A DNA stretch of 64,000 nt from Gemmatimonadota bacterium (GCA_022826005.1 JAJDVT010000063.1:124001-188000); one strand, 5' to 3'; shown: positions 34,389-43,925, numbered from the stretch's first letter. The notes: generated by a model not told the origin, from the letters alone. A program made the numbers and translations.

Positions 34389-35749
34389 CGCCCGCCCACT
34401 TCCGTGCTGCCGGGGACTGTGGAGCGCCTCTCGGCCGGGTTGGCACCGGCCTCGGACCCCCGCCCGCCCAGCAACGCCTTCAGCGTAGTGGTCTCCTGCC
34501 GGCCGGACGCAAGACAGCGGACGGTCACGGTCCCGCTCGCGGCTTCGTCGGGCCCGATGATCAGGACGCGGGCGGCTCCCAGCCGGTTCGCGCCGCGCAG
34601 CTGTTTTCCGACCCCCAGGGTCTTGAGTCCGTAGAGGACCGCCCTGCCTTCGCGCCGGAGTCCGCGGGCCAGGTGCATCCCGAGAGAGCGCTGTTCCGGC
34701 TCCACCCAGATCACATAGTCGTCGCACTGCGCACCCGCGCCCGGGGCGATCCCCCGGTCCCTGAGCAGCTCCCCCAGGACCACGTCTCCCATGCCGAAAC
34801 CCACGGCGGGGAGCGGTTCGCCGCCGACGAGCTCCAGCAGCCGGTCGTAGCGCCCGCCACCGCAAATCGCGCGCATCTCGCCCGCGCGGTCGAAGAGCTC
34901 GAAGACGATGCCTGTGTAGTAGGCGAGCCCCCGCACCACCGTGAAGTCGAAGCGAAGGTAGCCACCGAGTCCCATGGCCTCCAGGATCTCCCGGTGCTCT
35001 GCGAGGGGCTGCATGGCGGCCAGCACCGCGTGGCTCGACCGGAACCGGTCGCGCAGGCGTTCCCACGAGCCATCGGCCACCAGATCGGAGAGCGCACCGG
35101 TCGCCGCGTCCCCGATCCGCAGCGCCTCCAGCCCGGCGCGCGTCTTCGCCGGCCCGGCGCGGCCCGCTTTGTCGATCACCGCGAGGCATGCCGCTCGGCG
35201 GCCCTCCGCCACCCCGAGCTCGTCGAGGACGGCGTTCACCAGACGCCGGTCGTTCACCCGCGCGACAAAGTCCTCTTCCCCCAGCCCCAACGCCCTCACC
35301 CCGTCGATCGCGACCGCCGCGACCTCGGCGTCCGCACCGATCCCCGCCTCGCCCACGATGTCGGCGTTGAGTTGGAAGTGCTCCCGCAGCCGGCCCCGCT
35401 GGCTGCGCTCGTAGCGGAAGAGCTGCGGGATCGAGAACCAGCGAATCGGCTTGGCCATCCCCCGGCTGCGCTCCGCCAGGATCCGCGCGAGCGTCGGGGT
35501 CATCTCGGGGCGCAGCGCGACCTCGCGCCCACCCTTGTCCGCGAAGGTGTAGAGCTGCTTGACGATCTCGGGGCCGCTCTTCTCGACGTACAGCCCGAGT
35601 GGCTCCAGCGGTGGCCCGTCGTACTCCATGAATCCGTACCGTCCGCAGACGCGGCGCCAGGCGTCGAAAATGCGGGTGCGGAGAGCGAGATCCGCGGGTA
35701 CGAAATCCCGAAAACCGGGGAGCTTCGCGAAGGACTTGTCTGAGGACAT
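34385..35749 (-). CDS. hisS: Histidyl-tRNA synthetase
   Basis: 454-residue class II synthetase. LPGFRDFVPADLALRTRIFDAW; motif 2 region EVALRPEMTPTLARIL and FSIPQLFRYERSQRGRLREHFQLNADIVGE; the two histidine-binding motifs RFDFTVVRGLAYYTGIVFE (HisA) and AICGGGRYDRLLELVGG (HisB), followed by GFGMGDVVLGELL; C-terminal anticodon domain ending VLIIGPDEAASGTVTVR. ATG 35749 is the family-consistent start, 10 bp after folC; no good ribosome-binding site is visible. TAGATT just upstream may be a -10 box. Confidence 0.97.
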   Translation of the reverse strand: MSSDKSFAKLPGFRDFVPADLALRTRIFDAWRRVCGRYGFMEYDGPPLEPLGLYVEKSGPEIVKQLYTFADKGGREVALRPEMTPTLARILAERSRGMAKPIRWFSIPQLFRYERSQRGRLREHFQLNADIVGEAGIGADAEVAAVAIDGVRALGLGEEDFVARVNDRRLVNAVLDELGVAEGRRAACLAVIDKAGRAGPAKTRAGLEALRIGDAATGALSDLVADGSWERLRDRFRSSHAVLAAMQPLAEHREILEAMGLGGYLRFDFTVVRGLAYYTGIVFELFDRAGEMRAICGGGRYDRLLELVGGEPLPAVGFGMGDVVLGELLRDRGIAPGAGAQCDDYVIWVEPEQRSLGMHLARGLRREGRAVLYGLKTLGVGKQLRGANRLGAARVLIIGPDEAASGTVTVRCLASGRQETTTLKALLGGRGSEAGANPAERRSTVPGSTEVGGR

Positions 35750-35759
35750 GGCCGCGAAT

Positions 35760-37055
35760 CTAATGCGGAAGGTTGAATTGGCAACCCCGGTCGGGGGAGA
35801 AGGGGCTGAGTCCCATGAGCAGGAGTACGTCGCCCACGGTGTGGCAGGAACCCGTGACAACGACCGTCCCGGCCCGGCAGAGCTCGGTGGCGCGCCCCAG
35901 CGCCGCCCTGACATCGGCGACGACCTCCACCGGCGTGCCCCGCGCCACGCGGGCCGCGACCTCGGCGGGGTTCCAGCTGCGTCCGGCCGGTGCGGATGCG
36001 GGATTCGTGAATACCGCCCGGTCGGCGAGGTCCACCAGCGGCGGCAGCATCCGCGACCAGTCCTTGTCGCCCAGGATCCCGGTGAGGAGCACGAGCGGCC
36101 GGGGGGGCGCGAGGTCGGCCAGGACTCTCACCAGCGCCTCCACGCCTGCGGTGTTGTGTGCCACGTCGAAGACGAAGAGCCGTTCGCCCACCCGCCGGAT
36201 CTGCCCCCGTCCCGGCCAGCGGACGGCGGCGACGCCTTCGCGCATGGCGGTGGCGGGGGGGGTAGGGCGCAGCAGCTCCAGGGCGCGCACCGCGAGAGCG
36301 GCGTTGACGGCCTGGTGCGCGCCGGGCAGCGGGGTCTCCAGCTCCAGTGAGCCGTCGGACGCGGTGCGGAATCGGAACCGCGTGCCGCGCGGGCCGAGCC
36401 GGAGCCTCGAGATGTCGTGCCAGGGGTCGACGCGGTGGAAGGGGGCCCCGGCGGCCGCCGCGCGGGCCTCCAGGACGGCAAGCACCGCAGGCCGCCCCTC
36501 GGCGGTGACGCACGGCACACCGGGCTTGATGATCCCCGCCTTCTCGCGCGCGATCTCCTCGAGAGTGTCGCCGAGGTACTCCTGGTGGTCCAGCGCCACG
36601 TTGGTGATCGCGGTTACCTCGGGGGTGATCACGTTGGTGGCGTCAAGGCGCCCGCCGAGCCCGACCTCGATGCACGCGCACTCCACCCCCTCTTCGGCGA
36701 AGACGTGCAGGGCGAGGAGGGTGGTCGCCTCGAAGAACGACATGCGCAGCCGGTGGGCGAGGGGGCGCAGCCGTGTGGCGGCGGCGGTGAGGAGGGAGGC
36801 CGCGACGGGGCGGCCGTCGATCATGATGCGTTCCCGGAAGGAACAGAGATGGGGCGAGGTGTAGAGGCCGGTGCGGTGGCCGTGCCGGGTGAGGATCGAC
36901 GACCAGGTCGACGCGACGGAGCCCTTGCCGTTCGTGCCGCCGACGTGGAGGCAGCGGTAGCGATGCTGCGGATTCGCCAGTTCTTCCAGAGCCGCCTCCA
37001 TGCGCTCCAGGCCCCAGTCGACCACGGCGGGAGCCCCCGGAAAGAGGGCGTCCAT
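35760..37055 (-). CDS. folC: Bifunctional dihydrofolate synthase / folylpolyglutamate synthase
   Basis: Mur-ligase-family enzyme that adds glutamate to dihydropteroate and folates. GLERMEAALEELANPQHRYRCLHVGGTNGKGSVAS holds the P-loop; TGLYTSPHLCSFRERI; CACIEVGLGGRLDATNV; ITNVALDHQEYLGDTLEEIAREKAGIIKPG; FVFDVAHNTAGVEAL; LLTGILGDKDWSRML. 431 residues from ATG 37055 (a TTG codon lies directly before it). Ends 10 bp before hisS and begins 30 bp after accD in the same operon-like run. Confidence 0.96.
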   Translation of the reverse strand: MDALFPGAPAVVDWGLERMEAALEELANPQHRYRCLHVGGTNGKGSVASTWSSILTRHGHRTGLYTSPHLCSFRERIMIDGRPVAASLLTAAATRLRPLAHRLRMSFFEATTLLALHVFAEEGVECACIEVGLGGRLDATNVITPEVTAITNVALDHQEYLGDTLEEIAREKAGIIKPGVPCVTAEGRPAVLAVLEARAAAAGAPFHRVDPWHDISRLRLGPRGTRFRFRTASDGSLELETPLPGAHQAVNAALAVRALELLRPTPPATAMREGVAAVRWPGRGQIRRVGERLFVFDVAHNTAGVEALVRVLADLAPPRPLVLLTGILGDKDWSRMLPPLVDLADRAVFTNPASAPAGRSWNPAEVAARVARGTPVEVVADVRAALGRATELCRAGTVVVTGSCHTVGDVLLLMGLSPFSPDRGCQFNLPH

Positions 37056-37084
37056 CAACGGATCGGGACCGGGAGCGCGGCCCG

Positions 37085-37942
37085 TCAGCCCCAGGGTCTC
37101 CAGCCTTCCCGGGAGTGGCGCAGCAGCTGCGCGATGGCGCCCTTCAGTTCCCTGCGGTCGACGACGCGGTCCACCATACCGTGCTCCTCCAGGAACTCGG
37201 CGCTCTGGAAGCCGGGCGGCAGCTCCTGCTTGATCGTCTCGCCGATCACCCGCGGACCCGCGAAACCGATCAGGGCGCCGGGTTCGGCGAGGTTCACGTC
37301 GCCGAGCATCGCGTAGGACGCGGTCACGCCCCCGGTCGTGGGATCGGTGAGCACGGAGATGTACGGGAGGCCTCGCTCGTGCAGGCGGGCCAGCACCGCG
37401 GACGTCTTGGCCATCTGCATGAGCGAGAAGATCCCCTCCATCATCCTGGCCCCTCCCGACGCGCTCACCACGATCAGGGGAAGCTCGCCCGCCAGCGCAT
37501 CCCTGCCCGCGCGCGCGATCTTCTCGCCGACCACGGACCCCATGGAGCCCCCGATGAAGCTGAAATCCATGACGGCCAGCACCACCGGAATGCCCTCTAT
37601 CCGGGCCCTGCCGGTGACGACCGCCTCGTTGCGCCCCGTCCGGCGCCGCGCCGCCTGCAGCCGGTCCCCATAGTCCTTCAGGTCGGTGAACCCGAGCGGA
37701 TCACCGCTCTCCATCCCGGCGTCCCGCTCCTCGAACGAATCCGGATCCGCCAGGATCTCCAGGTAGCGGGCAGCCGAAATCCGGAAGTGGCTCCCGCATT
37801 CGGGACACACTCCCAGGTTGCGCGCCAGGCGTTCGCTGTAGAGGATCTCGCCGCACGCGCCGCACTTCTCGAAGACATCGCGCGGCAGATCGCGCCTGTC
37901 CTCCGAGGTAAGCCTCTTCTTCTGTTTTCGAAACCAGGTCAA
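37085..37942 (-). CDS. accD: Acetyl-CoA carboxylase carboxyltransferase subunit beta
   Basis: 285-residue subunit that with AccA transfers the carboxyl group from biotin to acetyl-CoA. N-terminal zinc ribbon with CGACGEILY and LGVCPECGSHF (two CxxC pairs about 20 residues apart); carboxyltransferase core with VVLAVMDFSFIGGSMGSVVGEKI, LIVVSASGGARMMEGIFSLMQMAKTS and ISVLTDPTTGGVTASYAMLGDV. The start is TTG at 37942 (LTWFRKQKKR), typical family N-terminus. accA is not in the window. Confidence 0.97.
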   Translation of the reverse strand: MTWFRKQKKRLTSEDRRDLPRDVFEKCGACGEILYSERLARNLGVCPECGSHFRISAARYLEILADPDSFEERDAGMESGDPLGFTDLKDYGDRLQAARRRTGRNEAVVTGRARIEGIPVVLAVMDFSFIGGSMGSVVGEKIARAGRDALAGELPLIVVSASGGARMMEGIFSLMQMAKTSAVLARLHERGLPYISVLTDPTTGGVTASYAMLGDVNLAEPGALIGFAGPRVIGETIKQELPPGFQSAEFLEEHGMVDRVVDRRELKGAIAQLLRHSREGWRPWG

Positions 37943-37963
37943 TTCAACGCCCGTTTCCCGGGA

Positions 37964-39202
37964 TCAGGATTTGTCGCTCGCCATCGCCACCACGATCGCC
38001 GCGGCCAGCCACGAGGTGAGGAGGAAGGATCCCCCGTAGCTTATGAACGGAAGCGGGATGCCGGTAATGGGAACGACGCCGACGGTCATGCCGATGTTGA
38101 CGACCACGTGCGTCAGCCAGACCCCCATGATACCGAACACGAACAGCCCGGCAAAGAGGTTTCGGGACTCCTCCGCAATCTGAATCATCTTGAAGAAGAG
38201 GTAGCCGAAGAGCAGTAGCGTCAGCGAAGTGCCCACGAATCCGAGTTCTTCGCCCACGACGCTGAAGATGAAGTCGGTATGCTGTTCCGGCAGGAAATCC
38301 AACCGCTTTTGCGTGCCTTCGGTGAACCCCTTGCCGAGAATGCCGCCGCTCCCCACCGCCACCTTGGACTGGATCAGCTGCCACCCGTCACCGTGCGGGT
38401 CCATTTCCTGGTCCAGGTAGACCAGCACGCGGTTCTTCTGGTAATCCGGCAGCGAGTTCCAGAGGGGCCGGGCAATGGCGCCCGCGGCCAGGTTGGCCGC
38501 CACCACGCTCAGCGACTCGACCAGATAGAGGCGGTAGCGGTAGAGGTAGAGGCCGACGAGCACGAGAATGAAGCCGGCGGACCAGGCGATCGTATTGAAG
38601 GAGAGGATCAGCGCCAGGCCGGGCGAGGCCGCGAACGCGATGAGTGGCCACGGGGTCCGCGCCCAGTAGATCACCGCGAAGAAGATGCCCACGAACGCCA
38701 TGGCGGTGCCGATGTCCGGCTGGAGAAGCACCAGCAGGAGCGGCAATCCAACCAGGACACCCGGAATCAGCAGGTCCCGCAGGTACTGTGGGGGTGACTC
38801 GCGGCCGGCGAGCAGCTTGGCAACGACAAGAACGGTGGCCAGTTTGGCGGCCTCGGCCGGCTGAAAGCGAAAGCCGGGGATGGCCAGGAAGCTCCGCACT
38901 CCTTCGGCGGTTCCGGCGCCGGTGCCGATCACCAGCGTCGCCGCCAGGACCCCCACGGCAACGATGTAGACCGGCATGGCGGTCCAGTCGAACCATCGGG
39001 CCGGAACCCTGGAAACCGCGAACAGAATCACGATACAGCCGCCGAGGACGATGCTCTGGCGGACCCACAGGCCCTGCGTGACCGGACTGGGGATGTTCAG
39101 CACTCCGGCGGAGTAGATCATGGCGACGCCGAAGATCGACAGCATGAGGACCGGGGCCAGGAAGGGGAGGTGCCCCAGCCAGGGAAGGAGCGCCTTTTTC
39201 AC
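37964..39202 (-). CDS. rodA: Rod-shape peptidoglycan glycosyltransferase RodA (SEDS)
   Basis: 412-residue polytopic inner-membrane SEDS polymerase that makes glycan strands with PBP2 in the elongasome. About ten helices; FRFQPAEAAKLATVLVVAKLLAG, LLLLVLLQPDIGTAMAFVGI (catalytic Asp region), GDGWQLIQSKVAVGSGGILGKGF, LPEQHTDFIFSVVGEELGFVG and GIPLPFISYGGSFLLTSW are the family marks. GTG start in a GTGA overlap with mrdA, so expression of the pair is coupled. Confidence 0.97.
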   Translation of the reverse strand: MKKALLPWLGHLPFLAPVLMLSIFGVAMIYSAGVLNIPSPVTQGLWVRQSIVLGGCIVILFAVSRVPARWFDWTAMPVYIVAVGVLAATLVIGTGAGTAEGVRSFLAIPGFRFQPAEAAKLATVLVVAKLLAGRESPPQYLRDLLIPGVLVGLPLLLVLLQPDIGTAMAFVGIFFAVIYWARTPWPLIAFAASPGLALILSFNTIAWSAGFILVLVGLYLYRYRLYLVESLSVVAANLAAGAIARPLWNSLPDYQKNRVLVYLDQEMDPHGDGWQLIQSKVAVGSGGILGKGFTEGTQKRLDFLPEQHTDFIFSVVGEELGFVGTSLTLLLFGYLFFKMIQIAEESRNLFAGLFVFGIMGVWLTHVVVNIGMTVGVVPITGIPLPFISYGGSFLLTSWLAAAIVVAMASDKS

Positions 39203-41043
39203 CGGCCCTCGCGAATGACCCAGGGCTGCGTGCTGCGTCCCGCGTTGTGATACTCATGGAGCGTCTGGATGGTGTCCCTCGGGATTCCGTATTCGCCGCG
39301 CAGGAAGTAGTCGGCCGTCTTGGTGGCGAGCGGGGCCGCGACAGTCGAGCCGCTGCCGCCGTATTCCACGAGGGCCACGACGACGATCTCCGGAGCTTCG
39401 CCGAACCTCCCCGCCATACCCGTGAACCACGCGTGGGTCTCTCGTCCGGGCATGCTCTGTGCAGTGCCCGTCTTGCCGAGTACTTCGAAATGTTCCAGCG
39501 ACGACAAGTATGCCGTGCCGCCGGGTCCCATGACCCGCCGCAAGCCCTCGCGAATCGCGCCCAGGTTCTCCTCGGAGATTTCGAGGCGCCAGGCTTCTTC
39601 GGCGGGAGCCGACTGATACAGCGTTGGCGACGGCGCGGAGCCGTCGCGGGCGAGCGCGACGATGAACTGGGCCATCTTGAGCGGCGACTGGTCGTTCGGT
39701 CCCTGGCCGATCGCGAGGTTGAGCACCTCGCCTTCGGTCGCGCGCGCGCCGTACCGTTCCTCCCAATACGACACGTCTTCGGGGAAGGTGCCGGTCGCCT
39801 GGTTGGGCAGGTCGATCCCGCACCGGTCTCCGAATCCCATACGGTTCGAGCGTTCCAGCAGCTGTTCCAGACCGACTTCGAGGCCCGCCTGGTAGAAGAA
39901 GACGTTGCAGGAATGCTGGATGGCCCCAGCGAGGGTCAGGGACCCGTGTCCCTCTTCGTCCCAGCAGCGAGCGACGCGGTTGCCGTACCGAAAACTGCCC
40001 GTGCAAGGCACCGGCATCCGCTCGGTGGGGGTGATCGCTCCGGTCTCCAGGGCTATTGCGGCGGTCGCCAGCTTCCAGGGCGAGCCCGGGGGGTAGGTCC
40101 CCATCACCGCCCGGTGGTAGAGCGGTGTGAAGGGATCCCTGGAGAGCCGATCCCAATCGGCGGGATCGACCACCCCGGCAAAGACGTTCGGGTCGTAGGC
40201 GGGGGCCGAGTAGAGCGCGAGCACCCCCCCCGTCTCGACATCCAGCACGACCACCGATCCGCTCTTCTCCTCGGGAAAGATGTGGTGGATCCACTCCATC
40301 AGCTCCATATCCACATTGAGATCGATGTCCGATCCCGGCTCTTCCGTAAGCGTGCGAATGCCCCCGAACGACCCCACGATCCGCCCCGATGCGTCCACCT
40401 CCACATAGCGGAGGCCGGGTGTACCCTGAAGCAGCGTGTCGTATTGCGCTTCGAGCCCGGACCGCCCGACGATCCGCCCCGGCTCCACGCCACTGTACTC
40501 CGGCAAATCCAGCTCTTCCTCATTGATCTCCCCCACGCTGCCAACGACATGCGCCCCGACCCGGCCCGCCGGATACCGCCGCTTGGGGCGGGTCTCGATC
40601 AGGAGTTGGGGGAACGCCGTCCGGCGCACCTCCATGGCCGCGACCTCGTCGAAAGAGGCGTCCATGGAGACGATCAGGGGCCTCGTATCCCGCACGCGCG
40701 CCTGCTCCTCCAGCCATCGGAACCGCTCGTCGCTGATCTCAATGTGTTCACGCAGCCGGTTCAGCGTAGCGAGCATCGAATCCACCTGCGCCGGCAGGAT
40801 CGAGACCGAGTATCCCGGGACGTTGTCGGCCATCGGCCGTCCCGTTCGATCCCGAATGATCCCCCGCGGGGCGGTCAGCGTCAGCGAGCGAAGGCGGTTC
40901 GATTCCGACCGCAGCAGCCAGTCCGATGAACGGGACACCTGCGCCCGGAAGAACGCCGCGACCAGCAGTCCCATCAGTGCGAACACAATTACGCGCGCGC
41001 GGTTGGCCAGCGTCTTCTGCCTTTGCTGATCGTAGCCTTTCAT
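39199..41043 (-). CDS. mrdA: Penicillin-binding protein 2 (transpeptidase)
   Basis: 614-residue class B PBP, partner of RodA. Membrane anchor ARVIVFALMGLLVAAFFRAQV near the N-terminus; pedestal domain with TAPRGIIRDRTGRPMADNVPGYSVS; transpeptidase motifs SxxK in GTYPPGSPWKLATAAIAL, SxN in QHSCNVFFYQAG and KTG in LGKTGTAQSM. ATG 41043 makes an ATGA overlap with mreD; the longer reading upstream lies inside mreD. The elongasome block mreB-mreC-mreD-mrdA-rodA is complete here. Confidence 0.97.
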   Translation of the reverse strand: MKGYDQQRQKTLANRARVIVFALMGLLVAAFFRAQVSRSSDWLLRSESNRLRSLTLTAPRGIIRDRTGRPMADNVPGYSVSILPAQVDSMLATLNRLREHIEISDERFRWLEEQARVRDTRPLIVSMDASFDEVAAMEVRRTAFPQLLIETRPKRRYPAGRVGAHVVGSVGEINEEELDLPEYSGVEPGRIVGRSGLEAQYDTLLQGTPGLRYVEVDASGRIVGSFGGIRTLTEEPGSDIDLNVDMELMEWIHHIFPEEKSGSVVVLDVETGGVLALYSAPAYDPNVFAGVVDPADWDRLSRDPFTPLYHRAVMGTYPPGSPWKLATAAIALETGAITPTERMPVPCTGSFRYGNRVARCWDEEGHGSLTLAGAIQHSCNVFFYQAGLEVGLEQLLERSNRMGFGDRCGIDLPNQATGTFPEDVSYWEERYGARATEGEVLNLAIGQGPNDQSPLKMAQFIVALARDGSAPSPTLYQSAPAEEAWRLEISEENLGAIREGLRRVMGPGGTAYLSSLEHFEVLGKTGTAQSMPGRETHAWFTGMAGRFGEAPEIVVVALVEYGGSGSTVAAPLATKTADYFLRGEYGIPRDTIQTLHEYHNAGRSTQPWVIREGR

Positions 41044-41513
41044 TCTCGCACCGTTTCCTTGAGGAACAGGTAGCGGACGCACAGTCCGGCGGCGGCGACG
41101 TACAACGCCGCCAGGGGTGATTGCATGAGTACGCTATCGACGAAGGCGTCTCGACTGTCGGGATTGGATACGAGCCAGGCCAGCAGGTCACGAATCCACT
41201 TGCCCAGGAAGAAGTACGTGGACTGGAACAGGATCGAGCGACCCACGAACAGACCCTGGGCCTGTGCCCCCGCCGTGCCAACCAGCGTAAGTGCGAAGAC
41301 GCTCGCGCCGAATGAGAGCATCGAAAAGGCGTCCTCCAGCAGCCCGAGGCCGAAGCCGAGCAGGGCTCCGCCTCCCGGGCCGAGTGAGCGACTCGCCAGC
41401 AGGAGGGCCAGCACCATAAGGTCCGGAGCCGCGTTCTGAAGGCCGAACCCGATTCGCAGCAGGAGGTGCACAACGACCAGGCCCACAACGACGATCCCAT
41501 CCCGAATGCTCAC
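41040..41513 (-). CDS. mreD: Rod-shape determining protein MreD
   Basis: 157-residue inner-membrane protein with about five helices: DGIVVVGLVVVHLLLRIGFG, APDLMVLALLLASRSL, GGALLGFGLGLLEDAFSM (the typical G..dalS segment), FGASVFALTLVGTAG and a C-terminal helix (LAALYVAAAGLCVRYLFL). GTG 41513 overlaps the mreC stop as GTGA and gives the family length; a longer frame upstream is a shadow of mreC. Confidence 0.93.
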   Translation of the reverse strand: MSIRDGIVVVGLVVVHLLLRIGFGLQNAAPDLMVLALLLASRSLGPGGGALLGFGLGLLEDAFSMLSFGASVFALTLVGTAGAQAQGLFVGRSILFQSTYFFLGKWIRDLLAWLVSNPDSRDAFVDSVLMQSPLAALYVAAAGLCVRYLFLKETVRE

Positions 41514-42388
41514 CTTGATCCGCCAGTCGCCTCCCCGGGCCCGCCAGTGTCCACGACCGTCTGAAGCGTGTCTTCCGGCAGCTCGATGTGCACTTGCGCG
41601 TACGTGGCGGTGCCGGGATAGACCGCCGGCTCCACGTAGTAGCTGATGTCCCAGCCGGCGGAAGCCTCGGCCACCTCCCCGACCCACCCGATGAGGATGC
41701 CTCGCGGATACGCTCCCCCCCGTCCCGACGTCACAACTTCGGCTCCACGCTGCAGGTCCGACAGGTAGGCGGTTCCCCGAAGCACCAGCCGGTCCTGCTC
41801 CCGGTACCGCCCCCGGGCGGCCTCGACGAGTCCATGCGCCTGTCCGTCGGCTGTCAGGGTCATTGCGGATACGCGGAAATCCGGGTGGGACCAGTCGTAT
41901 CCCATGGAACTGCCCGGCCCCACCTCCTGGACCTGGCCCAGAAGGCCGCGATCGGTGACGACGGCATCGAACGGCCGGATGCCGTCCTCGGAGCCGGCGT
42001 CCAGCCGGAAGACGCTCGCGGAGCCGGTGGTGCCGGACCGGATCACCCAGGCTGCCACCAGCCGGCTGGGAGACCTGCCGTCGAGAGCCAGAAGGTCCCG
42101 GAGCTGGCGGTTCTCGTCGGCGAGCGTCGTTGCCGAGGCGACGAAGGTCAGCGCCGAGTCCAGCTGGTCCCGCACGACCAGATAGTCACGCGCCCGCGCC
42201 CGGGTTCGCACGACGATCCGCTGAACCTCGATGAACGGCCTCAGGATGGACTCCCTGAGACCGTTTCCGATGACACGCTGCGATTCGACCGGCAGGTTGA
42301 TCGTGATCAGAGAGAGAAGAACCAGACCGAGGACGACGTGAAAGTCCCTTCGCCGCCGCTTCCGGCCCCCTTGCGCCTGGCCCGCCAT
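41510..42388 (-). CDS. mreC: Rod-shape determining protein MreC
   Basis: 292-residue single-pass protein that links cytoplasmic MreB to the periplasmic wall machinery. Basic N-terminus (GGRKRRRRDFHVVLGLVLLS) with one membrane helix, a coiled coil around LADENRQLRDLLAL, and the beta-rich MreC core with GSEDGIRPFDAVVTDRGLLGQV and RGAEVVTSGRGGAYPRGILIG. ATG start; 64 bp separate it from mreB, and a G/C-rich hairpin (GGCCGGCAGGCCGG on the minus strand) lies in that gap. Confidence 0.95.
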   Translation of the reverse strand: MAGQAQGGRKRRRRDFHVVLGLVLLSLITINLPVESQRVIGNGLRESILRPFIEVQRIVVRTRARARDYLVVRDQLDSALTFVASATTLADENRQLRDLLALDGRSPSRLVAAWVIRSGTTGSASVFRLDAGSEDGIRPFDAVVTDRGLLGQVQEVGPGSSMGYDWSHPDFRVSAMTLTADGQAHGLVEAARGRYREQDRLVLRGTAYLSDLQRGAEVVTSGRGGAYPRGILIGWVGEVAEASAGWDISYYVEPAVYPGTATYAQVHIELPEDTLQTVVDTGGPGEATGGSR

Positions 42389-42452
42389 CTCCGCTCACCC
42401 CCTGTCCTGCTCCGGTTTGGTCCCCCGGCCCACCCTGCCCGGCCTGCCGGCC

Positions 42453-43496
42453 TTACGCCATCAGGACCGTCCGGTATTTGTTGAAGTCCTGCAAGATCGT
42501 ATTGGCACCCCGCACTACGCACGTCATCGGCTCGTCGTCGACACGGATCGGCAGGTTAGTCTCGAGTTCGAGCAGCCGGTCGAGACCCCGGATCAGCGAG
42601 CCCCCACCGGTCATCACGATCCCGAAATCGAAGATGTCCGAGGCCAGTTCGGGGGGCGTGATCTCCAGGGCCGAGCGAACGGCTTCGACGATCGAACGGA
42701 TCGGCTCCTGGATACACTCCCTGATCTCCTGGGAGTGAATCAGGACCAACTTTGGAATCCCCGAGACAAGATCCCGGCCCTTCACCTCCATCTCGCGTTC
42801 GTCGTCGGTCTCGATCGCCGACCCGATCTGCATCTTGATCGCCTCGGCGGTCGGGTCGCCGATAAGGAGGTTGTAGTTCTTGCGCAGGAACGCGACGATG
42901 CACTGGTCGAGTTCGTCGCCACCGATCCGGGTCGAGGTGTCGGACACGATGCCCGAAAGCGAGATTACGGCGATCTCGGTGGTGCCGCCCCCGATGTCGA
43001 TCACCATGCTGCCCCGCGGCGTTTCGATCGGGAGACCGACGCCGATCGCGGCCGCCATCGGCTCGGCGGCCATGTAGACGTCGTTCGCGCCGGCGGCCTG
43101 CGCCGACGAGCGGACCGCCCTGCGTTCCAGCTCCGTGATCCCCGACGGCACCCCCACCACCACCCTCGGTTTGATGCGGAAGATCCGCTTCGACATCACC
43201 TGCTTCAGGAAGTGGCGCAGCATCAGTTCCGTGATGTCGACATCGGCGATTACGCCGTCCTTGAGCGGGCGGACCGCCTCGATGCCCTCCGGAGTGCGTC
43301 CCAGCATCCGCTTCGCCTCGAGTCCGACGCTCATGATTCGCCTGGTACCACGCTCGACCGCCACCACGGAAGGCTCGTTGAGTACGACACCCTCGCCCCG
43401 GACGCATATGAGGGTGTTGGCGGTTCCCAGGTCTACGCCGATGTCGCTTGTGGGCACCAGGCGTCTTGAACTGAACCAGCTGGATAGAGGAGACAA
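42453..43496 (-). CDS. mreB: Actin-like cell-shape protein MreB
   Basis: 347-residue bacterial actin. IGVDLGTANTLICVRGEGVVLNEPSVVAV (phosphate 1), VVVGVPSGITELERRAV, AAEPMAAAIGVGLPIETPRGSMVIDIGGGTTEIAV (phosphate 2), RIGGDELDQCIVAFLRK and GIVMTGGGSLIRGLDRLL (adenosine) are all present. The start is TTG at 43496 with GGGG 8 bases upstream; no better start fits the family N-terminus. The promoter is expected in the AT-rich core of the repeat upstream (minus-strand TTTACA 43662-43657 and TATACA 43641-43636, spacer 15). Confidence 0.97.
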   Translation of the reverse strand: MSPLSSWFSSRRLVPTSDIGVDLGTANTLICVRGEGVVLNEPSVVAVERGTRRIMSVGLEAKRMLGRTPEGIEAVRPLKDGVIADVDITELMLRHFLKQVMSKRIFRIKPRVVVGVPSGITELERRAVRSSAQAAGANDVYMAAEPMAAAIGVGLPIETPRGSMVIDIGGGTTEIAVISLSGIVSDTSTRIGGDELDQCIVAFLRKNYNLLIGDPTAEAIKMQIGSAIETDDEREMEVKGRDLVSGIPKLVLIHSQEIRECIQEPIRSIVEAVRSALEITPPELASDIFDFGIVMTGGGSLIRGLDRLLELETNLPIRVDDEPMTCVVRGANTILQDFNKYRTVLMA

Positions 43497-43516
43497 GGTC
43501 AGTACCCCGAACTAGC

Positions 43517-43754
43517 AGTCCGCGGATGAAGCCCCGCGAGCGGCGAGGCGCCGGACCGGCAAGGCGCGACGCGGGGCCAATTGCACCGCTATTGGGCTGA
43601 GGAGCAACGCAGAGCGCAGCCGTGGAGTCGTCAAATGTATACTGGACATGACATAATGTAAAGTTGTCTTTACCTTTTCGAAAGGTGGGGCGAAGCGTCC
43701 AGGCCGGATGCATCGCCGGTCGAATGCCGGGGAGATTGCGTCCACGGGCTTGCG
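43517..43754 (+). repeat. Dispersed intergenic repeat, copy A (about 238 bp)
   Basis: Fills most of the gene-free stretch 43497-43925 between mreB and the ald-dut gene. Shares, in the same order as copy B at 61.3-61.6 kb, the blocks CCCCGCG, CGGCGAGGCGCCGG, GGCAAGGCGCGACG, GAGGAGCAACGCAGAGCG, the AT-rich core with ACATGACA and GTAAAGTT, CCGGATGCATCGCCG, CGAATGC and TCCACGGGCTTG. No transposase and no clear target duplication. The remaining 43755-43925 has no feature I can support. Confidence 0.85.
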
Positions 43755-43925
43755 AAACCGGCGGTATGTCGGGGTTGTTGAATCCATGGTCGCCACCAAG
43801 GTAACCTACCGCGGAAGGCCGCTCAATTCACGACGCCGGCGCCGGGCCCCGAAGGACCCCGCAACGCGCCGACGATTCGGTCCGGTCGCCGCCGGGCCGG
43901 CCATCGGGACGGCAGGGTTCCGGGC

